A stretch of DNA of 64,000 bases from the NCBI RefSeq assembly GCF_015234355.1, contig NZ_JADGMV010000004.1:186001-250000 (forward strand), read 5' to 3'. Positions 52,918 through 62,806 of the stretch are shown here, in pieces. Below the pieces are notes generated by a model, which saw only the letters and a list, made by a program, of their open reading frames with translations, made no database searches and was not told the origin of the DNA. Origin of the DNA: Psychrobacter sp. NG25. GTDB taxonomy: Bacteria; Pseudomonadota; Gammaproteobacteria; Pseudomonadales; Moraxellaceae. Position 1 is the first letter of the stretch. Every line of letters begins with the position of its first letter. A program made the position numbers and the translations under genes.

Positions 52918-54360
52918 ATGTCTGGACTAAAAAAATCGCTGGGGATGTTTGATATTATAGCCTTAGCATTTGGTGCTATGGTAGGTTGGGGTTGGGTAGT
53001 ACTGGCTGGCGGCTGGATTTTATCTGCTGGTACGTGGGGCGCGATGTTAGCGTTTTTATTGGGTGGTTTGGCAGTGATACTGATTGGTGTGACTTATGCT
53101 GAGCTCGCTTCATCAATGCCTATCACGGGCGGTGAGCATACTTATACCCACCGTGCGTTAGGGGTGAATGTCTCATTTATCTGCTCATGGAGTATTCTAT
53201 TTGGTTATTTCTCTGTCGTCGCATTTGAGGCCGTCGCCTTGCCGACGGTCGTTGAGTATTTTATTCCCAATTATAACCAAGGTTACCTCTGGACGATCGC
53301 AGGCTGGGATGTCTATGCCACTTGGGTTGGTGTGGGGATGCTGGGGTCAGTGATTGTGACATGGCTGAATATACGAGGCATGGAAGTCAGTGCATGGTTC
53401 CAAAAAACAGCGGTTGTAGGGATCTTGTTTGTCGGTATATTACTGTTCATTGGTGCGGCATTATATAATCCTGCGACATCGACTGCGATACAAGCCCCAG
53501 CGTTTATCGGTGGTGCTGCTGGTGTGATGGCAGTTATCGTGATGGTTCCCTTTATGTTCGTCGGCTTTGATGTGATTCCACAGGCAGCTGAAGAGATTGA
53601 TTTAACCCGTCCTAATATCGGCAAATTCCTAATCGTATCAATAACGATTGCAGTACTTTGGTACATCGCAGTGGCCTGGAGTGTCGGTACCACATTGCCA
53701 TTGATTCAAGCAGAAAACTCTACGTTGGCGACCGCTGATGCAATGACCAATGCGTGGCATGGTAAATGGGCAGGTATCCTACTGGTTATCGGTGGCGTAT
53801 TGGGTATTTTATCAAGCTGGAATGCGTTCTTGATTGGTGGTAGTCGTCTACTGTATGCGATGTCAAAAGCGCATATGTTGCCAGCATTTTTAAGCAAATT
53901 ACATCCAAAATATAACACACCTGTTAATGCGATTTTATTGATTGGTGGTTTAGCCACGCTCGCGCCATTATTTGGTCGCAAAATGCTGGTTTGGATTGTT
54001 GATGCTGGTGGTTTTGGTATCGTCATTGCTTATACTTGTGTTGCTATCTCTTTCTTAGTACTGCGCTACCGTGAGCCTGATATGGTACGTCCATTCAAGA
54101 TACCTGCAGGTAAACTGGTGGGTATGATAACGATTGCACTAAGCTTTGGCTTATTGGCACTATACATGCCAGGTATGCCGTCTGCGCTTACCGCTATCGA
54201 GTGGTGGATTTTCTTTGGTTGGACGGTGTTGGGTGTGGCGCTATATGGTTATGCAACCATTAAGTACCCTGGCAAAAGTGAAGCCATCATGGCAGAAGAG
54301 TTGCGCGAATTAAAAATCGTGAATCAGCTGTGGTTGAAAGACAACCCACCTAAAAAGTAA
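52918..54360 (+). CDS. APC family amino acid/polyamine permease
   Basis: A 480-residue permease with 12 predicted membrane helices. The first helix has DIIALAFGAMVGWGWVVL, the APC substrate-binding start, followed by GVTYAELASSMPITGGEH. AAGGAG precedes the ATG at 52918. Its place among diamine and GABA genes suggests import of putrescine, GABA, 5-aminovalerate or agmatine; the exact substrate is unknown. A bidirectional terminator follows. Confidence 0.87.
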   Translation: MSGLKKSLGMFDIIALAFGAMVGWGWVVLAGGWILSAGTWGAMLAFLLGGLAVILIGVTYAELASSMPITGGEHTYTHRALGVNVSFICSWSILFGYFSVVAFEAVALPTVVEYFIPNYNQGYLWTIAGWDVYATWVGVGMLGSVIVTWLNIRGMEVSAWFQKTAVVGILFVGILLFIGAALYNPATSTAIQAPAFIGGAAGVMAVIVMVPFMFVGFDVIPQAAEEIDLTRPNIGKFLIVSITIAVLWYIAVAWSVGTTLPLIQAENSTLATADAMTNAWHGKWAGILLVIGGVLGILSSWNAFLIGGSRLLYAMSKAHMLPAFLSKLHPKYNTPVNAILLIGGLATLAPLFGRKMLVWIVDAGGFGIVIAYTCVAISFLVLRYREPDMVRPFKIPAGKLVGMITIALSFGLLALYMPGMPSALTAIEWWIFFGWTVLGVALYGYATIKYPGKSEAIMAEELRELKIVNQLWLKDNPPKK

Positions 54361-54380
54361 GTCTATTTAAAATATCCATT

Positions 54381-54412
54381 AAAAAAGCCTAACATCAATG
54401 TTAGGCTTTTTC
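54381..54412. terminator. Bidirectional terminator between convergent genes
   Basis: AAAAAAGCCTAACAT pairs with ATGTTAGGCTTTTT over a two-base loop. It serves the permease on the plus strand and the semialdehyde dehydrogenase on the minus strand. Confidence 0.85.
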
Positions 54413-54455
54413 TGTTTTAGGACAGGAATAGAATGTTTAGATTAATACATTTATT

Positions 54456-55835
54456 CTATGCACCAGCTTTATTACGAATCAGCTTATAGTTTAAGAATTC
54501 AGTAATACCTAGCGTGCCTAACTCGCGACCGAAACCTGAGCGTTTAACACCACCGAATGGTGTATTGGCTTCACTACCAGATGGAGAGTTGATAGTCACC
54601 ATGCCCACTTCTAATTTCTCTGCGATTTCTGCAGCAAGTTCTGGACTTTGAGTCTGGATAGAAGCACCAAGACCAAATGGCACATCGTTAGCGATTTGGA
54701 TGGCATGATCGACATCACGAGCTTTATAGATGACGGCGACAGGGCCAAATAGCTCTTGACGATAGACATCCATTGATTCCGTCACATCCGTTAGTACAGC
54801 TGGCGCAAACCAAGCACCTGGCTTATCTTTTACTATGCCGCCTTCTACTAAAACAGTAGCACCTGCTTGAATGGCGCTATCTAGCTGCTTTTGAAGACCA
54901 TCAGCAGCCGCTTTAGAAGACATTGGTCCCATAAACGTCTGCTCCTCTAATGGGTCTGCCAATGTCATGGCACGTACGTTATCAGTGAATGCTTGAACGA
55001 ATTGATCATACACGTCATCGACGATAATTAAACGCTTAGCCGCATTACAGGCCTGTCCGACATTACCAAAACGACCTGAGATGGCTCCCTGTACGGCTTT
55101 TTTGATGTCTGCATCAGCGGTAACGATAAAGGCATCAGAACCACCAAGTTCTAAGACAACTTTTTTGAGTGCGCCGCCAGCTTCTTTTGCAACCGCTTGA
55201 CCTGCACGCTCAGAACCCGTCAATGAAACACCTTGTACGCGGGTATCATTGATGATGGTCGCTGACTGCTCGTTGGTCGCAAAGATATTGTTATAAACAC
55301 CATCAGGCATGCCTGCGTCTTTCATGATATCGACGATAATTTCGGCTGTCTTAGGGCACTGCGGTGCATGCTTTAGAATAATAGTGTTACCCGCCATGGC
55401 GTTTGGCGCGACGAAGCGAGCTACTTGATAATGTGGATAGTTCCAAGGCATGATGCCTAGTAGTGCGCCTACAGGGCGTTTTTCTACAGAAGCTGTTCCT
55501 GTATCAACGTCGATGGTGTTAGGGGCTAATAGTTGCTCAGCATTGTCTGCATAATAGCGATAGATGTCAGCGACCAGACCAATCTCACCTTTTGCTTGAG
55601 CGACTGGTTTACCCATCTCATTGGCGACGATACGTGCTAGCTCTTCTTGACGGTCAAGATAGATATCCGCGACTTTATGGAGTAGCGCACTGCGTTCACT
55701 TAGTGGAACATGACGCCAGCTTTGATAAGCTGTGTCCGCTTGCTCAATCACTTGTTGGATATCTTGTTCGGTTGCCGTAGGGTAGGTGGCTTCGAGTTCG
55801 CCTGTGGCTGGGTTGTTTACTTGATAATCGCTCAT
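54456..55835 (-). CDS. NAD-dependent succinate-semialdehyde dehydrogenase (Sad/YneI-like)
   Basis: A 459-residue aldehyde dehydrogenase of the shorter YneI type. It has MPWNYPHYQVARFVAPN, VSLTGSERAGQAVA, the catalytic glutamate in LELGGSDAFIVTADAD and the cysteine in NVGQACNAAKR, and ends TPFGGVKRSGFGRELG. It differs clearly from the DavD/GabD-like enzyme at 49672. Succinate semialdehyde from the putrescine/GABA route is the likely substrate. It is followed downstream on the minus strand by the bidirectional terminator. Confidence 0.88.
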   Translation of the reverse strand: MSDYQVNNPATGELEATYPTATEQDIQQVIEQADTAYQSWRHVPLSERSALLHKVADIYLDRQEELARIVANEMGKPVAQAKGEIGLVADIYRYYADNAEQLLAPNTIDVDTGTASVEKRPVGALLGIMPWNYPHYQVARFVAPNAMAGNTIILKHAPQCPKTAEIIVDIMKDAGMPDGVYNNIFATNEQSATIINDTRVQGVSLTGSERAGQAVAKEAGGALKKVVLELGGSDAFIVTADADIKKAVQGAISGRFGNVGQACNAAKRLIIVDDVYDQFVQAFTDNVRAMTLADPLEEQTFMGPMSSKAAADGLQKQLDSAIQAGATVLVEGGIVKDKPGAWFAPAVLTDVTESMDVYRQELFGPVAVIYKARDVDHAIQIANDVPFGLGASIQTQSPELAAEIAEKLEVGMVTINSPSGSEANTPFGGVKRSGFGRELGTLGITEFLNYKLIRNKAGA

Positions 55836-55920
55836 AAAAAGTCCTTTTGTTTACATTTTATTTTTGGTTATGTTTAAAATTTTATATTTAGAAAGCCATG
55901 TATAAAATACATAAATCTCG

Positions 55921-57027
55921 TTATTGCGCGTTGGCGATAGGCTGCTGCTGAGTAATACAGTGGATATTGCCGCCGCCAAACACAATCTCTTTCGTTCGTA
56001 CTCCAACTACCTGATGCTGAGGGAAGATTTTTTCAAGCTGTTCAATCGCTAAACTGTCATTAATATCATCATATTGCGGCACAATGACACCGCCGTTACA
56101 AATAAGAAAGTTAGCATAAGAGGCGATACAAATATCGTCCGTATTACGAGACTTGGCATCTTCTGACTGAATAATATCAGCATTGTCAGGCAAGGTTACA
56201 GATTGCTTGGTACAGCACAGCTTATGCACTTTTAACTGCCGACCTTTGGCATCAGTCATCTCTGAGAGCTGCTGATACGCCTTTTGAGTGGCTTCATAGA
56301 ATGGATGCTCAGTATCATCAGTAAATAAACAGACCACTTCACCAGGACGGGCAAAGCAGGCAATATCATCGATGTGCCCAGTGGTTTCATCTGGGTCAAT
56401 ACCGTCATCAATCCACAGTACTTTTTCAACATTTAGATGTGATTTCAGCATGTCTTCAATTTGCGCTTCGTTTAAGTGAGGGTTGCGCCCAGGACTTAGC
56501 AAGCACATACGGGTGGTCAATACTGTACCTTCGCCATCGACATGAAAGGCGCCGCCTTCTAGCACGAAGCTGTCGGTACGATAGCGCTCAATATCTAAAT
56601 GTTCGCACAGTCTCTCGGCGAGCTTGTCATCGTCATCCCAAGGCGTATAAAGGCCATCATAATCGCCGCCCCATGCATTAAACGTCCAATCGCACGCACG
56701 CAATTCACCGGCATCATTCACCAAAAAGGTAGGTACGATATCGCGCGCCCACGCATCATTGCTTGGCATGGTTATCACATCGATATTATCGGGCAGTTGC
56801 GCACGACAAGCATCAAAGTCATTAGCATTGACCAAAACGCCAACCTCACTGAACTGTCTGATGGCAGTAGCAACATCTGCATATGCTGCTTGTGCAGGGA
56901 CGGCTTTCTGTCGCCAATTATCTTCTCGATACGGCCATACCATCCAGACTTTTTGCATAGGTGCAAATTCTGCAGGCATATAAAAGCCGTCTTGTTTGGG
57001 GGTCGAACCTGTCAGTAATTTGGACAT
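55921..57027 (-). CDS. aguA: Agmatine deiminase
   Basis: AguA hydrolyses agmatine to N-carbamoylputrescine and ammonia. The 368-residue protein of the guanidino-modifying fold has MPAEFAPMQKVWMVWPYRED, NDAWARDIVPTFLV, LEGGAFHVDGEGTVL, ETTGHIDDIACF with the catalytic histidine, and the nucleophilic cysteine near the end in FGGGNIHCITQQ. It lies 48 bases after aguB on the same strand, and the two are probably cotranscribed. Confidence 0.95.
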   Translation of the reverse strand: MSKLLTGSTPKQDGFYMPAEFAPMQKVWMVWPYREDNWRQKAVPAQAAYADVATAIRQFSEVGVLVNANDFDACRAQLPDNIDVITMPSNDAWARDIVPTFLVNDAGELRACDWTFNAWGGDYDGLYTPWDDDDKLAERLCEHLDIERYRTDSFVLEGGAFHVDGEGTVLTTRMCLLSPGRNPHLNEAQIEDMLKSHLNVEKVLWIDDGIDPDETTGHIDDIACFARPGEVVCLFTDDTEHPFYEATQKAYQQLSEMTDAKGRQLKVHKLCCTKQSVTLPDNADIIQSEDAKSRNTDDICIASYANFLICNGGVIVPQYDDINDSLAIEQLEKIFPQHQVVGVRTKEIVFGGGNIHCITQQQPIANAQ

Positions 57028-57075
57028 AAAGTCACCTTATCGCACTCAAGCGGTTATAAAAATAGGGGAAGTGGG

Positions 57076-57945
57076 TTAGCCGTGCGTGAGCAATGTGCCA
57101 TACATTGAGGGGCGACGGTCACGGAAGACGCCCCATTGACGACGCTGTTCCGCCAGTTCATCCAGATCAAAGGTGGCCATGATAAATTCACTTTTATCGA
57201 TTGAGGCTTCTTGTATTATCTCACCGCGTCCATCAGTGATAAAAGAGCTGCCATAAAATTGCATGGTGCTGTCAGTAGCATTTTGGCTGATGGTTTCTTC
57301 TCCAATACGGTTGGAGGCGATAACAGGCATAAGGTTAGCCGCAGAATGACCCTGCATACAGCGCTGCCAGTGGCCCGTTGAGTTGATGTTTAGGGTTGGC
57401 TCATCACCAATGGCAGTTGGATATAGCAGCATCTCTGCACCCATGAGAGCCATACTGCGAGCGCATTCAGGGAACCACTGATCCCAGCAAATACCCACAC
57501 CGATTTTGCCGTACTTAGTGTTCCAAACTTTAAATCCCGTGTCACCAGGCGTAAAGTAGAATTTCTCTGCGTAAGGGATACCATCTGGAATGTGCGTCTT
57601 ACGGTAGGTGCCCAGTATTTCGCCGTCAGCATCGATGATGGTCACACTATTAAACATCGAATTGCCTGACTTTTCATAAAAGCTAATAGGCAGTACCACT
57701 TCAAGCGACTTTGCCAGTTCTTTGAAATGATTGATGGCTGTATTGTGCTCGACTTCGGTAGCCAAGTTGAAATATTCAAAATCATGCACTTGGCAGAAAT
57801 AAGGGGTTTCGAATAACTCTTGTAGCAAGATAATATTGGCACCAGCTTTCGCAGCTTCAGTGACTAAGGCTGTGGCTTTTTCGATATTTTCTTGTTTGTC
57901 CCAAGTGCAGGCTATTTGAGTGGTGGCGACAGTAACGGATCGCAT
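57076..57945 (-). CDS. aguB: N-carbamoylputrescine amidase
   Basis: AguB converts N-carbamoylputrescine to putrescine, CO2 and ammonia. The 289-residue nitrilase-family protein shows the Glu-Lys-Cys triad: LLQELFETPYF, YRKTHIPDG and GICWDQWFPE. It starts with TVATTQIACTWD as usual. It precedes aguA on the minus strand and supplies the second step of the agmatine route. Confidence 0.95.
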   Translation of the reverse strand: MRSVTVATTQIACTWDKQENIEKATALVTEAAKAGANIILLQELFETPYFCQVHDFEYFNLATEVEHNTAINHFKELAKSLEVVLPISFYEKSGNSMFNSVTIIDADGEILGTYRKTHIPDGIPYAEKFYFTPGDTGFKVWNTKYGKIGVGICWDQWFPECARSMALMGAEMLLYPTAIGDEPTLNINSTGHWQRCMQGHSAANLMPVIASNRIGEETISQNATDSTMQFYGSSFITDGRGEIIQEASIDKSEFIMATFDLDELAEQRRQWGVFRDRRPSMYGTLLTHG

Positions 57946-58118
57946 GGTGTAGCTCCTTGATTATAATTTGTCTTTTGTATGAATAAAATAAAGCGTCATA
58001 AAAGTAAGGTTTGGTCATAGTAACGGCTTAAATAGTGATGTATTTAAACCGTATTGTGGTTAAGAAGTTATTTAGCAGTGAGAGTAGCAGTAGCAGCTTC
58101 TTTACTCACTATCTAGCG

Positions 58119-59612
58119 TTAAGCCATCATAAAACCAAGTCCTAAGAAGGTAGCAACCGACAACACAGCACCAAGCATCGCGTAAGGGAACTGTGTGAAG
58201 GCATGTTGCATGGGCGAACAACCGGCACCTTGTGCTGCTAATAATGATGAGTCACTAAAGAAACAAGCATGACTACCAAATGAAGACGCTGATAACAAAG
58301 CACCGATAACCAATGGCGTACTAACACCTAGCGCTGCAGCTACTGGAAATACAATCGGCATGGCAAGGACATATAGTCCCCAGCTTGATGAAGTGGCAAA
58401 GGTTAAGAAGGCCATAACAGCGAAAATGACAGCAGGGAAGATAATAATCGTCATATGCGGTGAGATAGCGTCAATCACATACATGGTCATACCAAGCTCG
58501 TCGTTAATGGCTTTCAAAAAGAAACCACCAATAACCGTCGACAATGGGTATAACATGACTTTGAAGCCTGTAAAAATTGATTCTACTTGGGTCTCAAAGC
58601 TCAAAAGACCTTGTGCCCAATAGACCATAACGGTCACAAAACAGGTAAGCAATGCGCCTCTTAATAAATCCACTTCAAAGTAAATAGTTGACACGATAAG
58701 CAATATCATTGGGAATGCAAAGTTAAAAATATTGGCTTTGAATGATAACGTACGTTTGGCTTTAACATTTGAAACCAACTGCTCATCGATAAAGTCTTCT
58801 GGAACAGGGTTACCTTCTTTCGCGCGTTTCTCTGCACGTTTCATTGGGCCCCAGTCACCGATGATACCGTAGGCCACTAAAAATACGATAAGTAATGCAA
58901 ACCAAGCGTAAGCCATGAATGGAATAGAGCTGATATAAAGCGACATACCAGCGCCGTCTGCTGCCACGCCGTTTTCTTCTAACAGGCCTGAAAAGTAAAC
59001 TGCCCATGTAGAGATAGGAACGATCACACACATTGGTGCAGCGGTAGAATCGACAATATAAGCAAGCTTTTCACGCGATACACCATAAGTATCTGTGAGT
59101 TTTTTGACTGAAGTAGAAACAGCCAAACAGTTTAGGTAATCATCAATGAATACCACAACACCCAAGGCAAAGGTCGCGAGTAGTGATTGTCGGCGTGATT
59201 TAATGATTCTTTTGAGCCATTCGCTAAAGCCATCTAAACAACCACTAACTTCAAGCAATTGGATAAGACCACCCATGAGACCACAAACCAGAACAATCCA
59301 AATAATGGTTTCGTTACCGAGTACGGCCGAGATGTTGTCTGCAAATGGAGAGACTAAATCGAATGGATTGAGCATCACGAGGCCAGCAACACAGCCTGCC
59401 ATCATTGACTCAAAGGGGCGTCTAGAGATAATAGCAATGATGAGGACTAGCATGGTGGGTAGTAGGGATAGTATGCCCCAAGACTCTGATGCATCGCGGG
59501 TGGATGATAACCAGACAAAGGCAAGATAGATAGCTATTCCCACTACGACAGTGAGAAAAACTCGCTTGTTATGATACTGTCCTTCAACGGCATCATTGAG
59601 TTTCATGTTCAT
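58119..59612 (-). CDS. NhaC family Na+/H+ antiporter-like transporter
   Basis: A 497-residue membrane protein with about 12 helices of the NhaC/ion-transporter fold. It has FIDDYLNCLAVSTSVKKL with the paired acidic residues of the family and an end with SFGSHACFFSDSSLLAAQGAGC. It lies before aguB on the same strand, and relatives next to catabolic genes may carry organic cations or acids rather than sodium. Transport of agmatine or a related diamine is a guess from position. Confidence 0.82.
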   Translation of the reverse strand: MNMKLNDAVEGQYHNKRVFLTVVVGIAIYLAFVWLSSTRDASESWGILSLLPTMLVLIIAIISRRPFESMMAGCVAGLVMLNPFDLVSPFADNISAVLGNETIIWIVLVCGLMGGLIQLLEVSGCLDGFSEWLKRIIKSRRQSLLATFALGVVVFIDDYLNCLAVSTSVKKLTDTYGVSREKLAYIVDSTAAPMCVIVPISTWAVYFSGLLEENGVAADGAGMSLYISSIPFMAYAWFALLIVFLVAYGIIGDWGPMKRAEKRAKEGNPVPEDFIDEQLVSNVKAKRTLSFKANIFNFAFPMILLIVSTIYFEVDLLRGALLTCFVTVMVYWAQGLLSFETQVESIFTGFKVMLYPLSTVIGGFFLKAINDELGMTMYVIDAISPHMTIIIFPAVIFAVMAFLTFATSSSWGLYVLAMPIVFPVAAALGVSTPLVIGALLSASSFGSHACFFSDSSLLAAQGAGCSPMQHAFTQFPYAMLGAVLSVATFLGLGFMMA

Positions 59613-59730
59613 GGTTACGCTCCTAGTATGACATTATGGCTTATATAGAGAAGATCCTGTTTTTAGGGTAATGATCGATAGGAAGTGCGAGTGGACTTCC
59701 TATTGAGATAGTAATAACAATCCATTACAT

Positions 59731-59778
59731 TAATGGCTTCGTTGTACTGCATAATCCTGCAGTGCGTCGAAGCCATTA
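59731..59778. terminator. Long hairpin after puuB
   Basis: TAATGGCTTCG pairs perfectly with CGAAGCCATTA, enclosing a second stem ACTGCA/TGCAGT. It lies 8 bases beyond the puuB stop. There is no T-run, so it may act as an mRNA 3' end stabiliser or a weak terminator. Confidence 0.5.
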
Positions 59779-59785
59779 TTAGTAC

Positions 59786-61126
59786 TTATAAGCCAGTCGT
59801 GTCCTTTAGCGCGTACCACCATGATCCCATCATAGAGTAAGGCACTCGTAGTGCGCGACCACCAGGGAAAGGAATCCATGGAATTTTCGCAAAGGTGTCA
59901 AACTCTTTGGTGTTGCCGTTGATGGCATCCGCTAATATCTGTCCAAACAAATGCGACCCGGTTATGCCGTGACCACTATAACCATGGGCGAAATACACGC
60001 GATCATGTAGCTTACCCATCTGCGGCACGCGTGAAAAAGACAAGGCAAAATTACCACTCCATGCATAGTCGATTTTTACATCACGCAGTTCTGGAAAAAT
60101 CTTATTCATGTTGGGTCTGATTTTGGCAGTGATATCAGAAGGATCTTGACCACCGTAGACCGTACCACCACCAAACAACATACGCTTATCTGCTGACAGA
60201 CGATAGTAATCAAGGATATAGCGGACATCTTCGACACAGACGTCAGTTGGAAGCAGCCTATCTGCTAAGTCACCTAATGGTTCGGTGGCGATAATTTGTG
60301 TCGATACGGGCATGACTCGGTCAGTCAGCTTAGGAATGACTTTGTTTAAGTACGCATTTCCGCACATAACAGCTTGCTTACAAGTGACCGTACCAAACTC
60401 AGTGATGACCTTGATGTGGTCGTCAGCATACTCAACATCAACGACTAAGGTATTTTCATAAATAGTGCCGCCACGTGATTCAATGGCCGCTGCTTCACCA
60501 AGCGCAAGGTTTAGTGGATGAAAATGTCCACCTGAGTGATCGATAACCCCGCCTACATATGCCTCTGACTTGATATGCTCTTGCATACCGTATTTGTCTA
60601 GCATTTCGCGATCATGCATGCCGTGGCTTTCCCACAGTGCATGCGTTTTTTGTAGATCTCTTAATTGCCCGTTGTTTAAGGCGGCAAAGATGTTCTTTTC
60701 TTTCAAATCGCAGCTGATGTCGTAATCTTGGATTAGTCGACGAATGATTTTGCCACCGCGTGTTACTAGCTGACCGACAAAATCAGCGTTTTGTTGACCA
60801 TAAGAGCTTTTGATTTTTTCTAAGCTGGCATTCAGACCATTGACAATCTGACCACCATTGCGACCCGATGCACCCCAACCAATTTGTGCGCCTTCTAGCA
60901 CGACCACTTCATGATCTGTCTCCATGAGATGCAGCGCTGTAGATAGACCGCTATAGCCACCACCGACCACGCAAATCTCTACATGAATGTCATTTTCTAG
61001 CGTTGGTCTATCTGGTTTAGGATTGCGACTGGCAGCATAGTAGCTATCAGGATACTGTCCTTTATCTGAATAATGCGGGATATTACGCGTGTTATTAGAC
61101 GGTTTGCTATTTGACATATTAGACAT
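59786..61126 (-). CDS. puuB: Gamma-glutamylputrescine oxidase PuuB-like
   Basis: A 446-residue FAD oxidoreductase of the DAO family with dinucleotide motif CVVGGGYSGLSTALHL, GWGASGRNGGQIVNG, and an end with YFAHGYSGHGITGSHLFG. PuuB oxidises gamma-glutamylputrescine to the aldehyde. The ATG at 61126 overlaps the puuA stop by 8 bases, so the two are coupled; a start at 61201 would lie deep inside puuA and is rejected. The full PuuC dehydrogenase step is not seen in this cluster; one of the nearby aldehyde dehydrogenases could fill it. Confidence 0.88.
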   Translation of the reverse strand: MSNMSNSKPSNNTRNIPHYSDKGQYPDSYYAASRNPKPDRPTLENDIHVEICVVGGGYSGLSTALHLMETDHEVVVLEGAQIGWGASGRNGGQIVNGLNASLEKIKSSYGQQNADFVGQLVTRGGKIIRRLIQDYDISCDLKEKNIFAALNNGQLRDLQKTHALWESHGMHDREMLDKYGMQEHIKSEAYVGGVIDHSGGHFHPLNLALGEAAAIESRGGTIYENTLVVDVEYADDHIKVITEFGTVTCKQAVMCGNAYLNKVIPKLTDRVMPVSTQIIATEPLGDLADRLLPTDVCVEDVRYILDYYRLSADKRMLFGGGTVYGGQDPSDITAKIRPNMNKIFPELRDVKIDYAWSGNFALSFSRVPQMGKLHDRVYFAHGYSGHGITGSHLFGQILADAINGNTKEFDTFAKIPWIPFPGGRALRVPYSMMGSWWYALKDTTGL

Positions 61127-62471
61127 CCTGTAAATAGGTGAGGTATTCAAGATTGGTGACTTGCTGAGAGAAGCGTTTGGCTTCTTGTTTTTTAACCGCA
61201 ATCAGCAGTTCAATCATTTCGCTTGGGAATAAGGCATCAATGACGTCGCTGTTTTCAAACTGACGAATGGCTGAGAGCCAATCTAACGGTAAGGTTTTGA
61301 GGTCTTCTTCATTATAAGTAATGCTATTGATTGGTTCAGGTGCTTCCAGTTTGTTTTCGATACCATACAGCATACCTGCCAGTACCGCACTACAGACGAG
61401 ATAAGGGTTGGCATCAGCGCCAGAGACGCGATGCTCAATACGGCGCGCTTTTGGATCACCACCTGGGATACGTACGGCTGCTGTGCGGTTTTCATAACCC
61501 CATGACACATTGTTCGGTGCCAATGTGCCTGGTGCAAAACGGCGATAAGAGTTGACATGTGGTGCAAATAATAACGTGCAATCTGACATGGTCTTCAATA
61601 GCCCGGCGACGGCATGACGTAATATATCTGAGCCTTCCGTTGAGCCATCATCAAAGACATTGTTGCCATCTTTATCTAATAAGCTGCAATGTACATGGAA
61701 GCCATTACCTGACTGTAGACCAAACGGTTTTGCCATAAAGGTAGCAGTGAGCTTACGACGAGCAGCGACCGCTTTGACCACTTGTTTGAATAAGATGGCA
61801 TCATCGGCGGCTTTTAACGGATCATCGACATGTAGTAGGTTGATCTCAAACTGACCACAGCCATTCTCCGCTAATGCCGCATCAACAGGAATATCGAGTT
61901 TCTCACACTGAGCATAAACTTCGTCTAAAAACTCATCAAACTGTAATAAATCATTGATGCTTAGAATAGAGGTTTTGTTTAATCTCAGACCGCTTTTCGG
62001 ACGAATAGGTGGTTTTGGTGTCTCGCCTTCTGTGTAGTCCACCAAATAAAACTCAAGCTCAGTAGCCATCACTGGCGTCAAACCAAGCGCTTTGAATTTT
62101 TTGCTGATGTAGTCCAAAACGTGTCTGGCATCACCGTAATACGGTTCATTGTCTTCGGTATAAAGCCAAACAGGTAATAGCGATGAGGCTGCACTAGTAT
62201 TCAGAAGGGGATAAGCGGCACGACCTGTAGGACGAGCAATGGCATCAATATCACCATTACATTGAGAGGACTCGATGACGTCTGCACCCCAAATATCGAC
62301 ACCTAAAATAGATAGAGGCAATCGGATGCCACCAGCTTGTGCTTTGTCCATTTGGTTAAATGGAATACGTTTACCGCGAAGTAAGCCGTTAATATCACCT
62401 GCTGCAACATATACATATTCAGTTTTACTTGCAGATGTGATGGTTCCGTTGGTCGTCGTCATGTTGTTCAT
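61119..62471 (-). CDS. puuA: Gamma-glutamylputrescine synthetase (glutamine synthetase family)
   Basis: PuuA joins glutamate to putrescine using ATP. The 450-residue protein has the glutamine synthetase fold: ATELEFYLVDY, the ATP-site region KPFGLQSGNGFHVHCSL, and AVRIPGGDPKARRIEHRVSGADANPYL. The type with AGDINGLLRGKRIP at the start is the PuuA-like class rather than true GlnA. It lies first in the puuAB pair and divergent from puuD. Confidence 0.9.
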   Translation of the reverse strand: MNNMTTTNGTITSASKTEYVYVAAGDINGLLRGKRIPFNQMDKAQAGGIRLPLSILGVDIWGADVIESSQCNGDIDAIARPTGRAAYPLLNTSAASSLLPVWLYTEDNEPYYGDARHVLDYISKKFKALGLTPVMATELEFYLVDYTEGETPKPPIRPKSGLRLNKTSILSINDLLQFDEFLDEVYAQCEKLDIPVDAALAENGCGQFEINLLHVDDPLKAADDAILFKQVVKAVAARRKLTATFMAKPFGLQSGNGFHVHCSLLDKDGNNVFDDGSTEGSDILRHAVAGLLKTMSDCTLLFAPHVNSYRRFAPGTLAPNNVSWGYENRTAAVRIPGGDPKARRIEHRVSGADANPYLVCSAVLAGMLYGIENKLEAPEPINSITYNEEDLKTLPLDWLSAIRQFENSDVIDALFPSEMIELLIAVKKQEAKRFSQQVTNLEYLTYLQDV

Positions 62472-62806
62472 CCATGTCAGTTTTTGAAATATTTGGGTTG
62501 GCCTTGCTGATTTTGTTCACGATATGAAGCACTTAACGTATTTCGGGATACTGTCTATCAACTTTCTAAATGTATAAAAATTGTTCTTTGTCATAAAGAT
62601 GTCTTTTAATATATGGATGAAGGTTATAGTTGTCAATATTTATTTATAATTATCTAAAAGTAATTTATATAACTCATATAAACCAATTTAATCAACAATG
62701 AAGTTTATAGTTTACATTTACTAGGTAGTTATGATAAATTTTAGTTAAGTTAAATACCGCAGTATCTGGACATCTAGGTACAGATATCACATTTAGGGAA
62801 AATCAC
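62472..62806. other. AT-rich control region between puuA and puuD
   Basis: This 335-base gap separates divergent puuAB and puuDR and should hold both promoters and the PuuR sites. It is very AT-rich between 62570 and 62760. I could not align a convincing operator repeat within it. Confidence 0.45.
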
